From Acidobacteriota bacterium (lineage in GTDB: Bacteria > Acidobacteriota > Vicinamibacteria > Vicinamibacterales > CAVVIG01), in NCBI GenBank assembly GCA_003223775.1, contig QHWK01000212.1, positions 1 through 24,123 of the forward strand: 24,123 bases of DNA, read 5' to 3'. The notes beneath the pieces were generated by a model. It ran no database searches. It was not told the origin of the DNA and was given only the letters and a program-made list of their open reading frames with translations. Both the position numbers and the translations under genes were made by a program. The number at the start of each line of letters is the position of its first letter. Position 1 is the stretch's first letter. Of this stretch, positions 7,553 through 13,862 are shown piece by piece.

Positions 7553-9243
7553 AGGACACCGACGTCGTCATCGTCGGCCTCGGCGCGGCGGGCGGCGTCG
7601 CGGCGCTGCCGCTCGCGCAGGCGGGCCTCGAGGTGATCGGGCTCGAGGCGGGCACGTGGCTCACGCGGCGCGACTTCGCGCCGGACGAGCTGCGCAACAA
7701 CTTCCGAGGATGGCCGCAGGGCGTTCAGAAGGCGAACCAGGAAATCCCGACGTCGCGCGCCAACGCGTCGTCTCCCGTCGGCCCGCGCGGGACGATCCAT
7801 CCAATGCAGAACGCCGTCGGCGGCACCACCCTGCACTACTGGGCGCAGAGCTGGCGGCTGAACCCGTGGGACTTCAGAGTTGTCAGCGAGACGACGAGGC
7901 GGTACGGCGCGTCGCGGATTCCGAAGGGATCGACCGTCGAAGACTGGCCGTTCAGCCTCGACGAACTCGAGCCGTACTACGACAAGGTGGAGTACGAGAT
8001 CGGCGTCTCGGGGCAGGCCGGCAACGTCGGCGGCACGATCGATCCGCGCGGCAACCGGTTCGAGGGGCCGCGGCGCCGCGGCTATCCGATGCCGCCGCTG
8101 CGCCACACCGAGTTCCTGGACAAGATGTCGGCCGCGGCGCGATCGCTCGGGTGGCATCCGTTTCCCGGACCGGCGGCCGTCAACTCGCGACCGTATCAGA
8201 ACCGGTCCGGCTGCATGTACCACGGGTTCTGCAATCGCGGCGGCTGCCATGTGGATGCCAAGAACTCCACCGCGGTCACGACGATTCCGCGCGCGCAGGC
8301 GACCGGACGGCTGAAGGTCGTCACGCGCGCGCACGTCACGACGATCGAGGCAGGCGGCGACGCGCGCGTCGCCGGCGTCCACTACGTCACCGACGGCGTC
8401 GAGTACTTCCAGCCGGCGAAGGTCGTGCTGCTCGCGAGCTTCACGTACGAGAACACGCGGCTGCTGCTGCTCTCGAAGTCGAAGGCGTTTCCGACCGGAC
8501 TGTCGAATAATCACAAGCAGGTCGGCCGCCACTACTTCAGCCACCATCAGGGCGCGCCGGTGAGCGCGCTTTTTCCCTTCGATCTCAAGAGCTGGTACGG
8601 CCTGCCGGCGCAGGGCGTCGCCGTCGACGACTGGGCCGACGACAACTTCGATCACGCGAGCCTCGACTTCATCGGCGGCGGAAATCTCTGGGCGATGTCG
8701 GATCGGCGTCCGATTGGCGCGGCCGGCATGAACACGTTCGGACGCGCGCCGGCATGGGGCTCGCAGTGGAAATCGTTCGTCAAGGAGAACGCCGACCGCT
8801 CGCACAGCTCGTACATCCAGAAGACGACGCTGCCGTACGAGGACAACTATCTCGATCTCGATCCCGAGGCGAAGGATCCGCTCGGCGACCCCGTGTGCCG
8901 TGTGACCGCGGAGTTCAAGGAGAACGAGCGGAAGATCGCCGGCTTCATGCAGGACAAGATGGAGCGGTGGTACCGAGAGGCGGGCGCGACCGCGATCTCG
9001 CGCGCGCCGCTCGGCGGCGCAATGGGCGTGTCGACGCACGCCTACGGCGGCACGCGCATGGGCGACAACGTCGAGACCAACGTCGTCGATCGGTACGGCT
9101 TCTCGCACGAGGCGCCGAACCTCGGCATCCTCGGCGCGTCGGTGATGGGCACGAGCGGCGCGCACAATCCGACGCTCACCGTGCAGGCGCTCGCGTGGCG
9201 GACGGCCGAGCATCTCGTCAAGAAGTGGAGATCGCGGGCCTGA
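7537..9243 (+). CDS. GMC family oxidoreductase (gluconate 2-dehydrogenase flavoprotein-like)
   Basis: A 568-residue FAD-dependent alcohol/sugar dehydrogenase of the glucose-methanol-choline superfamily. The N-terminal dinucleotide fold is DVVIVGLGAAGG (9-20) with the ribose-binding acid in GLEAGTW. A cysteine-containing block C-MYHGF-C-NRGG-C lies in the middle. The C-terminal catalytic region has a His in STHAYGGTRMG (about 501) and GAHNPTLTVQALAWR (about 543). Together with subunit 3 immediately upstream it forms the flavoprotein and chaperone pair seen in three-component sugar dehydrogenases, which deliver electrons through a cytochrome c. No cytochrome c gene is adjacent. The flavoprotein has no signal peptide, consistent with hitch-hiker export by subunit 3. 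The substrate is unknown. Confidence 0.92.
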   Translation: MATKLKDTDVVIVGLGAAGGVAALPLAQAGLEVIGLEAGTWLTRRDFAPDELRNNFRGWPQGVQKANQEIPTSRANASSPVGPRGTIHPMQNAVGGTTLHYWAQSWRLNPWDFRVVSETTRRYGASRIPKGSTVEDWPFSLDELEPYYDKVEYEIGVSGQAGNVGGTIDPRGNRFEGPRRRGYPMPPLRHTEFLDKMSAAARSLGWHPFPGPAAVNSRPYQNRSGCMYHGFCNRGGCHVDAKNSTAVTTIPRAQATGRLKVVTRAHVTTIEAGGDARVAGVHYVTDGVEYFQPAKVVLLASFTYENTRLLLLSKSKAFPTGLSNNHKQVGRHYFSHHQGAPVSALFPFDLKSWYGLPAQGVAVDDWADDNFDHASLDFIGGGNLWAMSDRRPIGAAGMNTFGRAPAWGSQWKSFVKENADRSHSSYIQKTTLPYEDNYLDLDPEAKDPLGDPVCRVTAEFKENERKIAGFMQDKMERWYREAGATAISRAPLGGAMGVSTHAYGGTRMGDNVETNVVDRYGFSHEAPNLGILGASVMGTSGAHNPTLTVQALAWRTAEHLVKKWRSRA

Positions 9244-9283
9244 CGCGGGTTCTGCGTTGCACGTCGTCGGTCGCCATTCGCGC

Positions 9284-9289
9284 TACCAT
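9284..9289 (+). promoter_or_regulatory. -10-like hexamer TACCAT, leaderless arrangement before the beta-barrel gene
   Basis: TACCAT, within CGCTACCAT (9281-9289), ends 6 bases before ATG 9296. The same nine bases occur before the ankyrin gene (4815-4823). The position predicts a transcript beginning at or next to the start codon. No Shine-Dalgarno is present. Confidence 0.5.
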
Positions 9290-9295
9290 CAGCGG

Positions 9296-9865
9296 ATGCA
9301 GCCACGCATCTGTCTGATCGCGCTCATGTCGCTCGTCGTCCTGCGTCCGCTGCCGGCGCGCGCCGACGGGTTTCTTTCCGGGTTCGTCGGCTACAACTTC
9401 GGCGGCGACTCGCAGAACTGCGTCAGCCTCCGCAACTGCGAGGAGCATCGAAAGAACTGGGGCCTCTCGATCGGCACGACCGGCGGGCTGTTCGGGTTCG
9501 AGGAGGACTTCGGCTACGCGCCGGATTTCTTCGGCAGCGCGCCGGGGGCCGACAACGCCGTGCTGACGCTGATGAGCAACCTGCTCGTCGTCATCCCCGC
9601 CGGACCGGTGCAGCCGTACGGGCTCGTCGGCCTCGGGCTCGTGCGGCCGCACGCGAAGCTCGATCCATCGAGCATCGCCTCGGATCAGAACACGCTCGGA
9701 TGGGATATCGGCGGGGGCGTCAACGTCTACTTCGGCCACACGTTCGGCATTCGCGGCGACGTGCGGCACGTGCGGACGCTGCAGGACATCACGCTCGGCG
9801 GCGTCTTCAGCAACGCGCCGCTCGACTTCTTCCGCGCGAGCGCCGGAATCACGCTCCGGTTCTGA
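9296..9865 (+). CDS. Outer-membrane beta-barrel protein
   Basis: A 189-residue protein with a clear signal peptide (MQPR, hydrophobic ICLIALMSLVVL, cleavage near ARADG). The mature part alternates short glycine-rich amphipathic strands (FVGYNFGG, WGLSIGTTGGLFGFEE, PYGLVGLGLVRP, WDIGGGVNVYFG, IRGDVRHVR) and ends in ITLRF, the terminal phenylalanine expected of proteins inserted by the BAM complex. The size suggests an eight-stranded OmpA/OmpW-like barrel. Two cysteines (CVSLRNC) may form a disulfide. The start is set at ATG 9296 because it begins the signal peptide and has a -10-like TACCAT six bases upstream; an in-frame upstream ATG (9257) would place a polar extension before the signal peptide. 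Function is unknown. Confidence 0.82.
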   Translation: MQPRICLIALMSLVVLRPLPARADGFLSGFVGYNFGGDSQNCVSLRNCEEHRKNWGLSIGTTGGLFGFEEDFGYAPDFFGSAPGADNAVLTLMSNLLVVIPAGPVQPYGLVGLGLVRPHAKLDPSSIASDQNTLGWDIGGGVNVYFGHTFGIRGDVRHVRTLQDITLGGVFSNAPLDFFRASAGITLRF

Positions 9866-9921
9866 CGAGGTCGGGAACCGTTCTACCTACACACCCGCCT
9901 GGCCCGCGCGACCTGCCTGGC

Positions 9922-11337
9922 TTATCGATTTCCGTCCGAGATTTCGAGCGATCCGACGATCCGATCGAACACGCCGCGATAGGAGCCGAACTCCTCCTGC
10001 GGCGCGACGCCGATCGCGTACAACACGTTTCCGTCGCGCAGCTGCGTCGTCACCACCTGGATGTTCTCGACGCCGCCGCTCTCCGACCGGTTGGTGAGCA
10101 CCGTCCGCAGGCCGCGCCGATCGGCGAGGTTGACGCGTTCGAATCGCGACGCGCGCCCCAGGTTCGGGTTGCCGCGCGCGAGCGAGTCGAGCAGTTCCTG
10201 CGTCGCCGTCTGCAGATCGTGCGTCTCGTTGCGGCCGACGCCGAACTCGACGCCGTGCGTGAAGACGTTCTGGCCGTTCGTGCCGCTGCCGTACGCGCCT
10301 TCGGGCGCGAAGGTGACGCTGCTCGTCCCGCCCTGCAGCTCGCGCCAGTTCGCCGGCACGCTGACGCGGAACAGATTCCCTTCGTTGTAGGTGCGGAAGC
10401 TCGACGCCGGCGGCTCGACGCGGCCGCTCGGTATCCGCGCGCGGCCCGCCGTGCCGGTCGGCCGCCCCGCGTTGCGCGTCGCCTCCTCCGTCGTCGGCGC
10501 GCGCGGCAGCTGCTTCAGGTGCGCCTGAACCTGCTGGAACGCGCGCGTGTCGCGCACCGGATTCTCGACGCGCAGCGATTCGGCCTCGCGCGTGATGTAC
10601 TCGACGCGGTTGCCGGGGTTCGGGTGATCGCTCAGCCACTGCGGGCCGCCGGGGCCGCCCTGCTTCTCGATCGTGCGGAACATGTTGGCCATGTCGCGCG
10701 GGTCGTAACCGGCGCGCGCCATGATGTGCGAGCCTTCGAGGTCCGCCTGCTGCTCGTACTCGCGGCTGAAGCGCAGGAACGCGGCGCCGAGGCCGAACTG
10801 CGTCCCCTGCGAGATCACCTGCCCCCAGCCCCCGCCGATGATCGCGCCGAGCACGGCGCCCGCCGCCTGGCCTATCTCGTACTTCGTCGCCTTGCTCGCC
10901 TGCGCAGTGCCGTGGCGCAGCGCGACGTGGCTCAACTCGTGCGCCATGACGCCGGCGACCTCGCCCTCCGTGTGCGCCGCCTCGAGCATGCCGCGGTTGA
11001 CGAACATCGGGCCGCCGGGCAGCGCGAACGCGTTGATCTCGCGCACGTTGACCGGCTCGAACGAGTAGCGGAACCCCGAGTGCCGCAGCTCCGGCGGAAT
11101 CGCGTCGACGAGCCGATGGCCGATGTCGTCCACGTACGAGGAGACGGCATCGTCGCGCATGATCGGAAGCTGCTGCCGCGCCTCGGCCGCCGCCTTGCGG
11201 CCGAGCTCGACATCCTGTTCCGGCGTGTAATTGTTCGGCGGCGGCGTGATGGCCGTTTGTGCGGACACGAACACGGCCGCCGCGCAGACGAGGACCGACG
11301 CGAGCCCGCGCGATGTGAGCGCATGCATGCGGTTCAT
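9922..11337 (-). CDS. M48 family zinc metallopeptidase, exported (BepA/LoiP-like)
   Basis: A 471-residue protein with an N-terminal signal peptide (hydrophobic core around residues 11-26, cleavage near VSAQ). The M48 core shows zinc-binding HELSH at 133-137 in VMAHELSHVALRHG and the third ligand Glu195 in SREYEQQADLEG. FALPGGPMFVNRGMLEAA before the motif and WLSDHPNPGNRVEYI after it are characteristic of the family. After a Pro/Arg-rich linker (about 285-325) comes a C-terminal domain of about 150 residues, with no TPR repeats visible, unlike BepA. Relatives act in the periplasm on misassembled outer-membrane proteins. It is convergent with the beta-barrel gene (56-base gap) and divergent from the ferritin-like gene. 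Confidence 0.9.
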   Translation of the reverse strand: MNRMHALTSRGLASVLVCAAAVFVSAQTAITPPPNNYTPEQDVELGRKAAAEARQQLPIMRDDAVSSYVDDIGHRLVDAIPPELRHSGFRYSFEPVNVREINAFALPGGPMFVNRGMLEAAHTEGEVAGVMAHELSHVALRHGTAQASKATKYEIGQAAGAVLGAIIGGGWGQVISQGTQFGLGAAFLRFSREYEQQADLEGSHIMARAGYDPRDMANMFRTIEKQGGPGGPQWLSDHPNPGNRVEYITREAESLRVENPVRDTRAFQQVQAHLKQLPRAPTTEEATRNAGRPTGTAGRARIPSGRVEPPASSFRTYNEGNLFRVSVPANWRELQGGTSSVTFAPEGAYGSGTNGQNVFTHGVEFGVGRNETHDLQTATQELLDSLARGNPNLGRASRFERVNLADRRGLRTVLTNRSESGGVENIQVVTTQLRDGNVLYAIGVAPQEEFGSYRGVFDRIVGSLEISDGNR

Positions 11338-11412
11338 AAACGTCGTGTTAGTGCAAAAAGAAGTCCGTGACATTTGTGTGGCTCTCGAGGTGGTTCGCCC
11401 TGCCGTTTCGCT

Positions 11413-11418
11413 TACGAT
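11413..11418 (+). promoter_or_regulatory. -10-like hexamer before the ferritin-like gene
   Basis: TACGAT, within CGCTTACGAT, resembles the CGCTAnnAT elements elsewhere in the window. Here it lies 18 bases before ATG 11437 and is followed by a ribosome binding site (GGAG, 11427-11430), so this transcript would carry a short leader. No convincing -35 is seen. Confidence 0.4.
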
Positions 11419-11436
11419 AACACCACGGAGAAGACG

Positions 11437-11892
11437 ATGGCTGATGCGACCGTGACCAGACAGCAGCTCGTGGATCGACTGAACGAGGACCTTTCCCGGG
11501 AATACCAGGCAATCATCGCCTACGTCGTGTACTCGCAGGTGCTGAAGGGCGCGCAGTACATGAGCATCGCGAAGGAGCTCGAGAAGCACGCGGGCCAGGA
11601 ACTGCAGCATGCGCTCATCGTGTCGAAGCAGATCGACTACTTGGGCGGCATGCCGACGGCGACGCCGCTCGCGGTGAAGCTCTCGGAGAAGGCCGAGGAA
11701 ATGCTGCGCGCCGATCTGGAGAACGAGAACAACACGATCCGCGCGTACCGCGAGCGCGTGCGGCAGTGCGAGGCGCTCGGCGAGTTCGCGATCGCGGAGG
11801 ACATTCGCGAGATCCTCCGGCAGGAGCAGGAGCACCAGATCGATCTGGCGACGGCGCTCGGCGAGAACGCGCCGGATCTCTCGCGCCGTTAA
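11437..11892 (+). CDS. Ferritin-like di-iron protein (bacterioferritin-type)
   Basis: A 151-residue all-helical protein with two ferritin-type halves: Glu22 in SREYQAIIAY and E55-x2-H58 in GQELQHA, then acids in RADLENENN (93-99) and E130-x2-H133 in RQEQEHQ. These are the expected di-iron ligands, so a role in iron storage or oxidative-stress protection is likely. The length matches bacterioferritin or Dps-like proteins. Whether haem is bound cannot be judged. The ATG at 11437 is favoured over an in-frame ATG 63 bases upstream because GGAG lies 6 bases before it and the family begins here. The stop TAA shares the palindrome TTAA (11889-11892) with the stop of the convergent small membrane protein. 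Confidence 0.85.
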   Translation: MADATVTRQQLVDRLNEDLSREYQAIIAYVVYSQVLKGAQYMSIAKELEKHAGQELQHALIVSKQIDYLGGMPTATPLAVKLSEKAEEMLRADLENENNTIRAYRERVRQCEALGEFAIAEDIREILRQEQEHQIDLATALGENAPDLSRR

Positions 11893-12146
11893 GCGGGCGA
11901 GGTCGGCTCCCTGCGGAACATCTTCTTCAGCGTGTCGGGGAGCGTCTTCACCACCGCCGGCAGCGACTTCATGGTTTCCGGCAGCGTGCGGATGCTCAGA
12001 TAGATCGCGTAGACGGCGAACAGCCACGCGATGCGTCGCCAGTTGGTGTGCGGATCTTGCCCGCGCCGTCCGCTGCGCGAGTACTTGCGGCGATCGCTGC
12101 GGGACGCCGCCCGGCGATCGGGATCGGAGACAGGGTTCTCGGCCAC
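11889..12146 (-). CDS. Small single-pass membrane protein, hypothetical
   Basis: Reading from GTG 12146 gives 85 residues: a basic, Arg/Ser-rich N-terminal third, one membrane segment (about 37-52, WRRIAWLFAVYAIYLSI), then an amphipathic tail with a repeated LPxxxK pattern (LPETMK, LPAVVK, LPDTLKK). The basic N-terminus suggests it stays in the cytoplasm, with the tail outside. The longer frame to 12290 adds residues of poor coding character, so the GTG is preferred. The stop overlaps that of the ferritin-like gene by four bases. No family is recognised. Confidence 0.55.
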   Translation of the reverse strand: MAENPVSDPDRRAASRSDRRKYSRSGRRGQDPHTNWRRIAWLFAVYAIYLSIRTLPETMKSLPAVVKTLPDTLKKMFRREPTSPA

Positions 12147-12467
12147 GGTGCAGTCGCTATGCAACGCGAACGCCAGGGAAGCCGGCCGCCAGTTCCGAGG
12201 AAAATGAGTCAGCGACGGCCGGGCCGCGTCGGAAGGCGCGACGCTGAGTGGTGCGTTCGAACACGCGCGCAGCAAGTCGGCGTCGCACAATCATTTATCG
12301 CGTCGGCGCGGTGTGAAACGCGCCGTGCGTACGTGCCATGGCTCTCTCCTTGCACGACGCCTCGACATGTTGTTCGCGCTGGCGAGTAACGTCGACAATG
12401 TGGGCATGCGTCCGATGCGCAGCGGAGTTCGCGCATTTCAACCGTGCCGCGCCAGCGCAATCCCACC
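12147..12467. other. Gene-poor stretch
   Basis: About 320 bases with reduced G+C bias and no frame of good coding character. The frames that do exist on either strand are Arg/Ser/Cys-rich shadows. No tRNA cloverleaf, terminator hairpin with a T-run, or repeat was recognised. It may hold promoters for the small membrane protein and the ribbon-helix-helix gene, but none stands out. Confidence 0.5.
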
Positions 12468-12734
12468 ATGTCCGAAAACCGCGTGAAAGATCATCGTCGC
12501 GCCGGGCGACCGCCGGCAGGGGCCAGGGATGGGGAGAAGGTCAAGGATTACCCACAGCTGAGTATCCGTGTTCCCGTCGAGTTCAAGGCGCGCCTCAACG
12601 CCCTGAGTGCGGTGACCGGTCTCGCCCAGTGGCGCGTCATCGTCGAGGCGATCAACTGCTTCTTTCACGACCTGCCACAGACCGACCGCGATCTCGTCGA
12701 CGGCCTGAGCGAGCGGCTCATGCGCGCCGGCTAG
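12468..12734 (+). CDS. Ribbon-helix-helix (Arc/CopG-like) DNA-binding protein, probable
   Basis: Starting at ATG 12468, 88 residues. A basic N-terminal segment contains an AT-hook-like AGRPPAG. It is followed by YPQLSIRVPVEFKARLNAL, a candidate beta-strand plus first helix, then GLAQWRVIVEAINCFF as second helix, which is the ribbon-helix-helix pattern. Such proteins dimerise and read short palindromes, often in their own or a neighbouring promoter. No toxin gene is adjacent, so an antitoxin role is not supported. An in-frame GTG at 12444 would add eight residues. Two dyads lie just downstream, before the prepilin gene, and are plausible operators (inference). Confidence 0.6.
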   Translation: MSENRVKDHRRAGRPPAGARDGEKVKDYPQLSIRVPVEFKARLNALSAVTGLAQWRVIVEAINCFFHDLPQTDRDLVDGLSERLMRAG

Positions 12735-12784
12735 CCGAGCCTGCAGACGGTCGCCGGTCCGACCGAAACATCAGTGGCAAGTTT

Positions 12785-12829
12785 TGTCAGCCCTGCGGCG
12801 GCCATGACATTTAATGTCAGCTTTTGTCA
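12785..12829. promoter_or_regulatory. Cluster of TGTCA motifs on one helical phase, containing a 15-bp palindrome
   Basis: TGTCA occurs at 12785, 12815 and 12825 on the plus strand and as TGACA at 12805, all separated by multiples of 10 bp. The pair at 12805-12819 forms the perfect palindrome TGACATT-T-AATGTCA. TTTTGTCA is a direct repeat at 12782 and 12822. The arrangement suggests cooperative binding of a dimeric regulator. It resembles, but does not match, a PHO box, which has an 11-bp period. Confidence 0.55.
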
Positions 12830-12865
12830 TGTCGCCCGCGGGGGACCGGATGGGTAAGCCACTGA

Positions 12866-12883
12866 TTACAAAGTACTTCGTAA
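12866..12883. promoter_or_regulatory. 18-bp near-perfect palindrome upstream of the prepilin gene
   Basis: TTACAAAGTACTTCGTAA: sixteen of eighteen bases are dyad-symmetric around the perfect core AAGTACTT. It is AT-rich in a GC-rich setting and lies 53 bases before the prepilin GTG. An operator or promoter element is likely; the binding protein is unknown. Confidence 0.5.
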
Positions 12884-12924
12884 AGATGCTGAGAACGGCA
12901 CGAGCCCTGCAATTCGCGAGGCAC

Positions 12925-12930
12925 AGGAGA
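12925..12930 (+). promoter_or_regulatory. Ribosome binding site deciding the prepilin start
   Basis: AGGAGA sits 6 bases before GTG 12937. It fixes this GTG as the start rather than the in-frame upstream codons at 12814 onward, and gives a normal seven-residue prepilin leader. Confidence 0.75.
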
Positions 12931-12936
12931 ATAGAC

Positions 12937-13464
12937 GTGCTTCGCAAAGCGCACGGGTTCGCGCTCATCGACATGATTTTCGTGACCGGGGTCATCGGGC
13001 TGCTCATGAGCATCGCGATGCCGCGGCTCATCATGGCCAAACAATCCGCGGGCTCCGCGTCCGCGATTGGATCGATGCGCACCATCGGGAGCGCGGAGCT
13101 CACGTTCGCGCTGACCTGCGGCGGCGGCTTCTACGCGCCGAACCTCTCGACGCTCGGCACGGCGCCGCCGACGAGCCACGAGCCGTTCATCACGGCGAAT
13201 CTCGGCTCCGCGGACACCATCGTCAAGGCGGGCTACACGATTCAGTTGACGGCGACGCCGTTTGCGGCCGCGCCTGCGTCGTGCAACGGCCTGGCGGCCG
13301 GCGCCGCCGGACAGGCGTGGGTCGCCGGCGCGGATCCGACCGACGTCTCCAACTCGCGTTTCTTCGCGACGAACGCGAACAACATGATCTACGAGGACAA
13401 CGCGACGCTCTACGCGACGATGCCCGAAGTCGGCGCGCCGCTCACCGGGCATATCCTCCACTGA
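12937..13464 (+). CDS. Type IV prepilin-like (pseudopilin) protein
   Basis: From GTG 12937, 175 residues. A seven-residue leader (LRKAHG after the initiator) precedes a class III signal: cleavage after Gly, then mature FALIDMIFVTGVIGLLMSIAMPRLI, the hydrophobic assembly helix. Mature position 5 is Asp (FALID) instead of the near-invariant Glu. The rest is Ala/Ser/Thr-rich with CGGGFYAPNLSTLG and one further cysteine (PASCNG), which could form a disulfide as in pilins. The protein should be processed by a prepilin peptidase and join a pilus or type II secretion-like filament. No other pilus gene is in the window, so it is an orphan. The upstream region carries two dyads. Confidence 0.8.
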   Translation: MLRKAHGFALIDMIFVTGVIGLLMSIAMPRLIMAKQSAGSASAIGSMRTIGSAELTFALTCGGGFYAPNLSTLGTAPPTSHEPFITANLGSADTIVKAGYTIQLTATPFAAAPASCNGLAAGAAGQAWVAGADPTDVSNSRFFATNANNMIYEDNATLYATMPEVGAPLTGHILH

Positions 13465-13470
13465 TTCCGC

Positions 13471-13476
13471 TATAAT
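13471..13476 (+). promoter_or_regulatory. Consensus -10 TATAAT before the ferredoxin gene
   Basis: A perfect TATAAT, preceded by CGC, ends 8 bases before ATG 13485. The transcript would start at or within two bases of the start codon, so it would be leaderless or nearly so. No -35 match and no Shine-Dalgarno are visible. Confidence 0.6.
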
Positions 13477-13484
13477 CGCGGGCT

Positions 13485-13847
13485 ATGTGGACGAAGATGA
13501 TGTCCGGGCCGCGCAAGAAGGCCCCGAAGACCATCGCGGTCATCGATCCGGACCGCTGCTTCGGCGCGTTCGCGTGCTCGATTTGCCAGGCCGCCTGTCC
13601 GGTGGCCAGCTGCATCGTCGAAGAACCCGATCGCGACGGACGCATGGTGTGCGCGGTCCGCGCGGATCTCTGCATCGGCTGCGGTCTGTGCGTGACGCTC
13701 GGCAACCCGACGGCGCCGCAGCAGCGCGAGTTCGGGTGTCCGCCCGACTACGACGCGATCAACATGGTGCCGTTCGAGGACGTCGTCAAGGTGCTGCAGA
13801 GCAGCGACACGGCCGCGACGCCCGCCGAAAAGACCGCCACCGCCTGA
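13485..13847 (+). CDS. Ferredoxin-like 4Fe-4S protein with atypical cysteine spacing
   Basis: A 120-residue protein with ten cysteines. The first motif is C25-x5-C31-x2-C34-x3-C38-Pro, where classical ferredoxins have C-x2-C-x2-C-x3-C-P. The second is C63-x2-C66-x2-C69 with the next cysteine only at C85-Pro, a 15-residue insertion (VTLGNP to REFG). Cys43 and Cys56 are extra. Overall it reads as a 2[4Fe-4S] ferredoxin or a subunit that passes electrons in the cytoplasm. The expanded loops could shift redox potential or leave one cluster as 3Fe-4S; this is inference. No redox partner gene is next to it. It is convergent with liuE. Confidence 0.78.
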   Translation: MWTKMMSGPRKKAPKTIAVIDPDRCFGAFACSICQAACPVASCIVEEPDRDGRMVCAVRADLCIGCGLCVTLGNPTAPQQREFGCPPDYDAINMVPFEDVVKVLQSSDTAATPAEKTATA

Positions 13848-13862
13848 CGCTACACGCGACTT

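Noticed and set aside
12468..12734. Antitoxin of a toxin-antitoxin pair
   Set aside because: No toxin-sized partner frame with coding character on either side; the downstream gene is a prepilin.
12773..12790. Sigma-54 promoter upstream of the prepilin gene (TGGCAAGTTTTGTCA)
   Set aside because: No G or GC lies at the required GG-N10 distance, so the -12 element is missing.
12338..12814. 158-codon plus-strand frame around the ribbon-helix-helix gene
   Set aside because: Ser/Arg/Cys-rich with no pattern; the alternative frame at 12468 has a coherent ribbon-helix-helix protein.
12815..12829. PHO box-like direct repeat
   Set aside because: The two TGTCA cores are 10 bp apart, not the 11 bp of PhoB sites, and flanking bases do not match.
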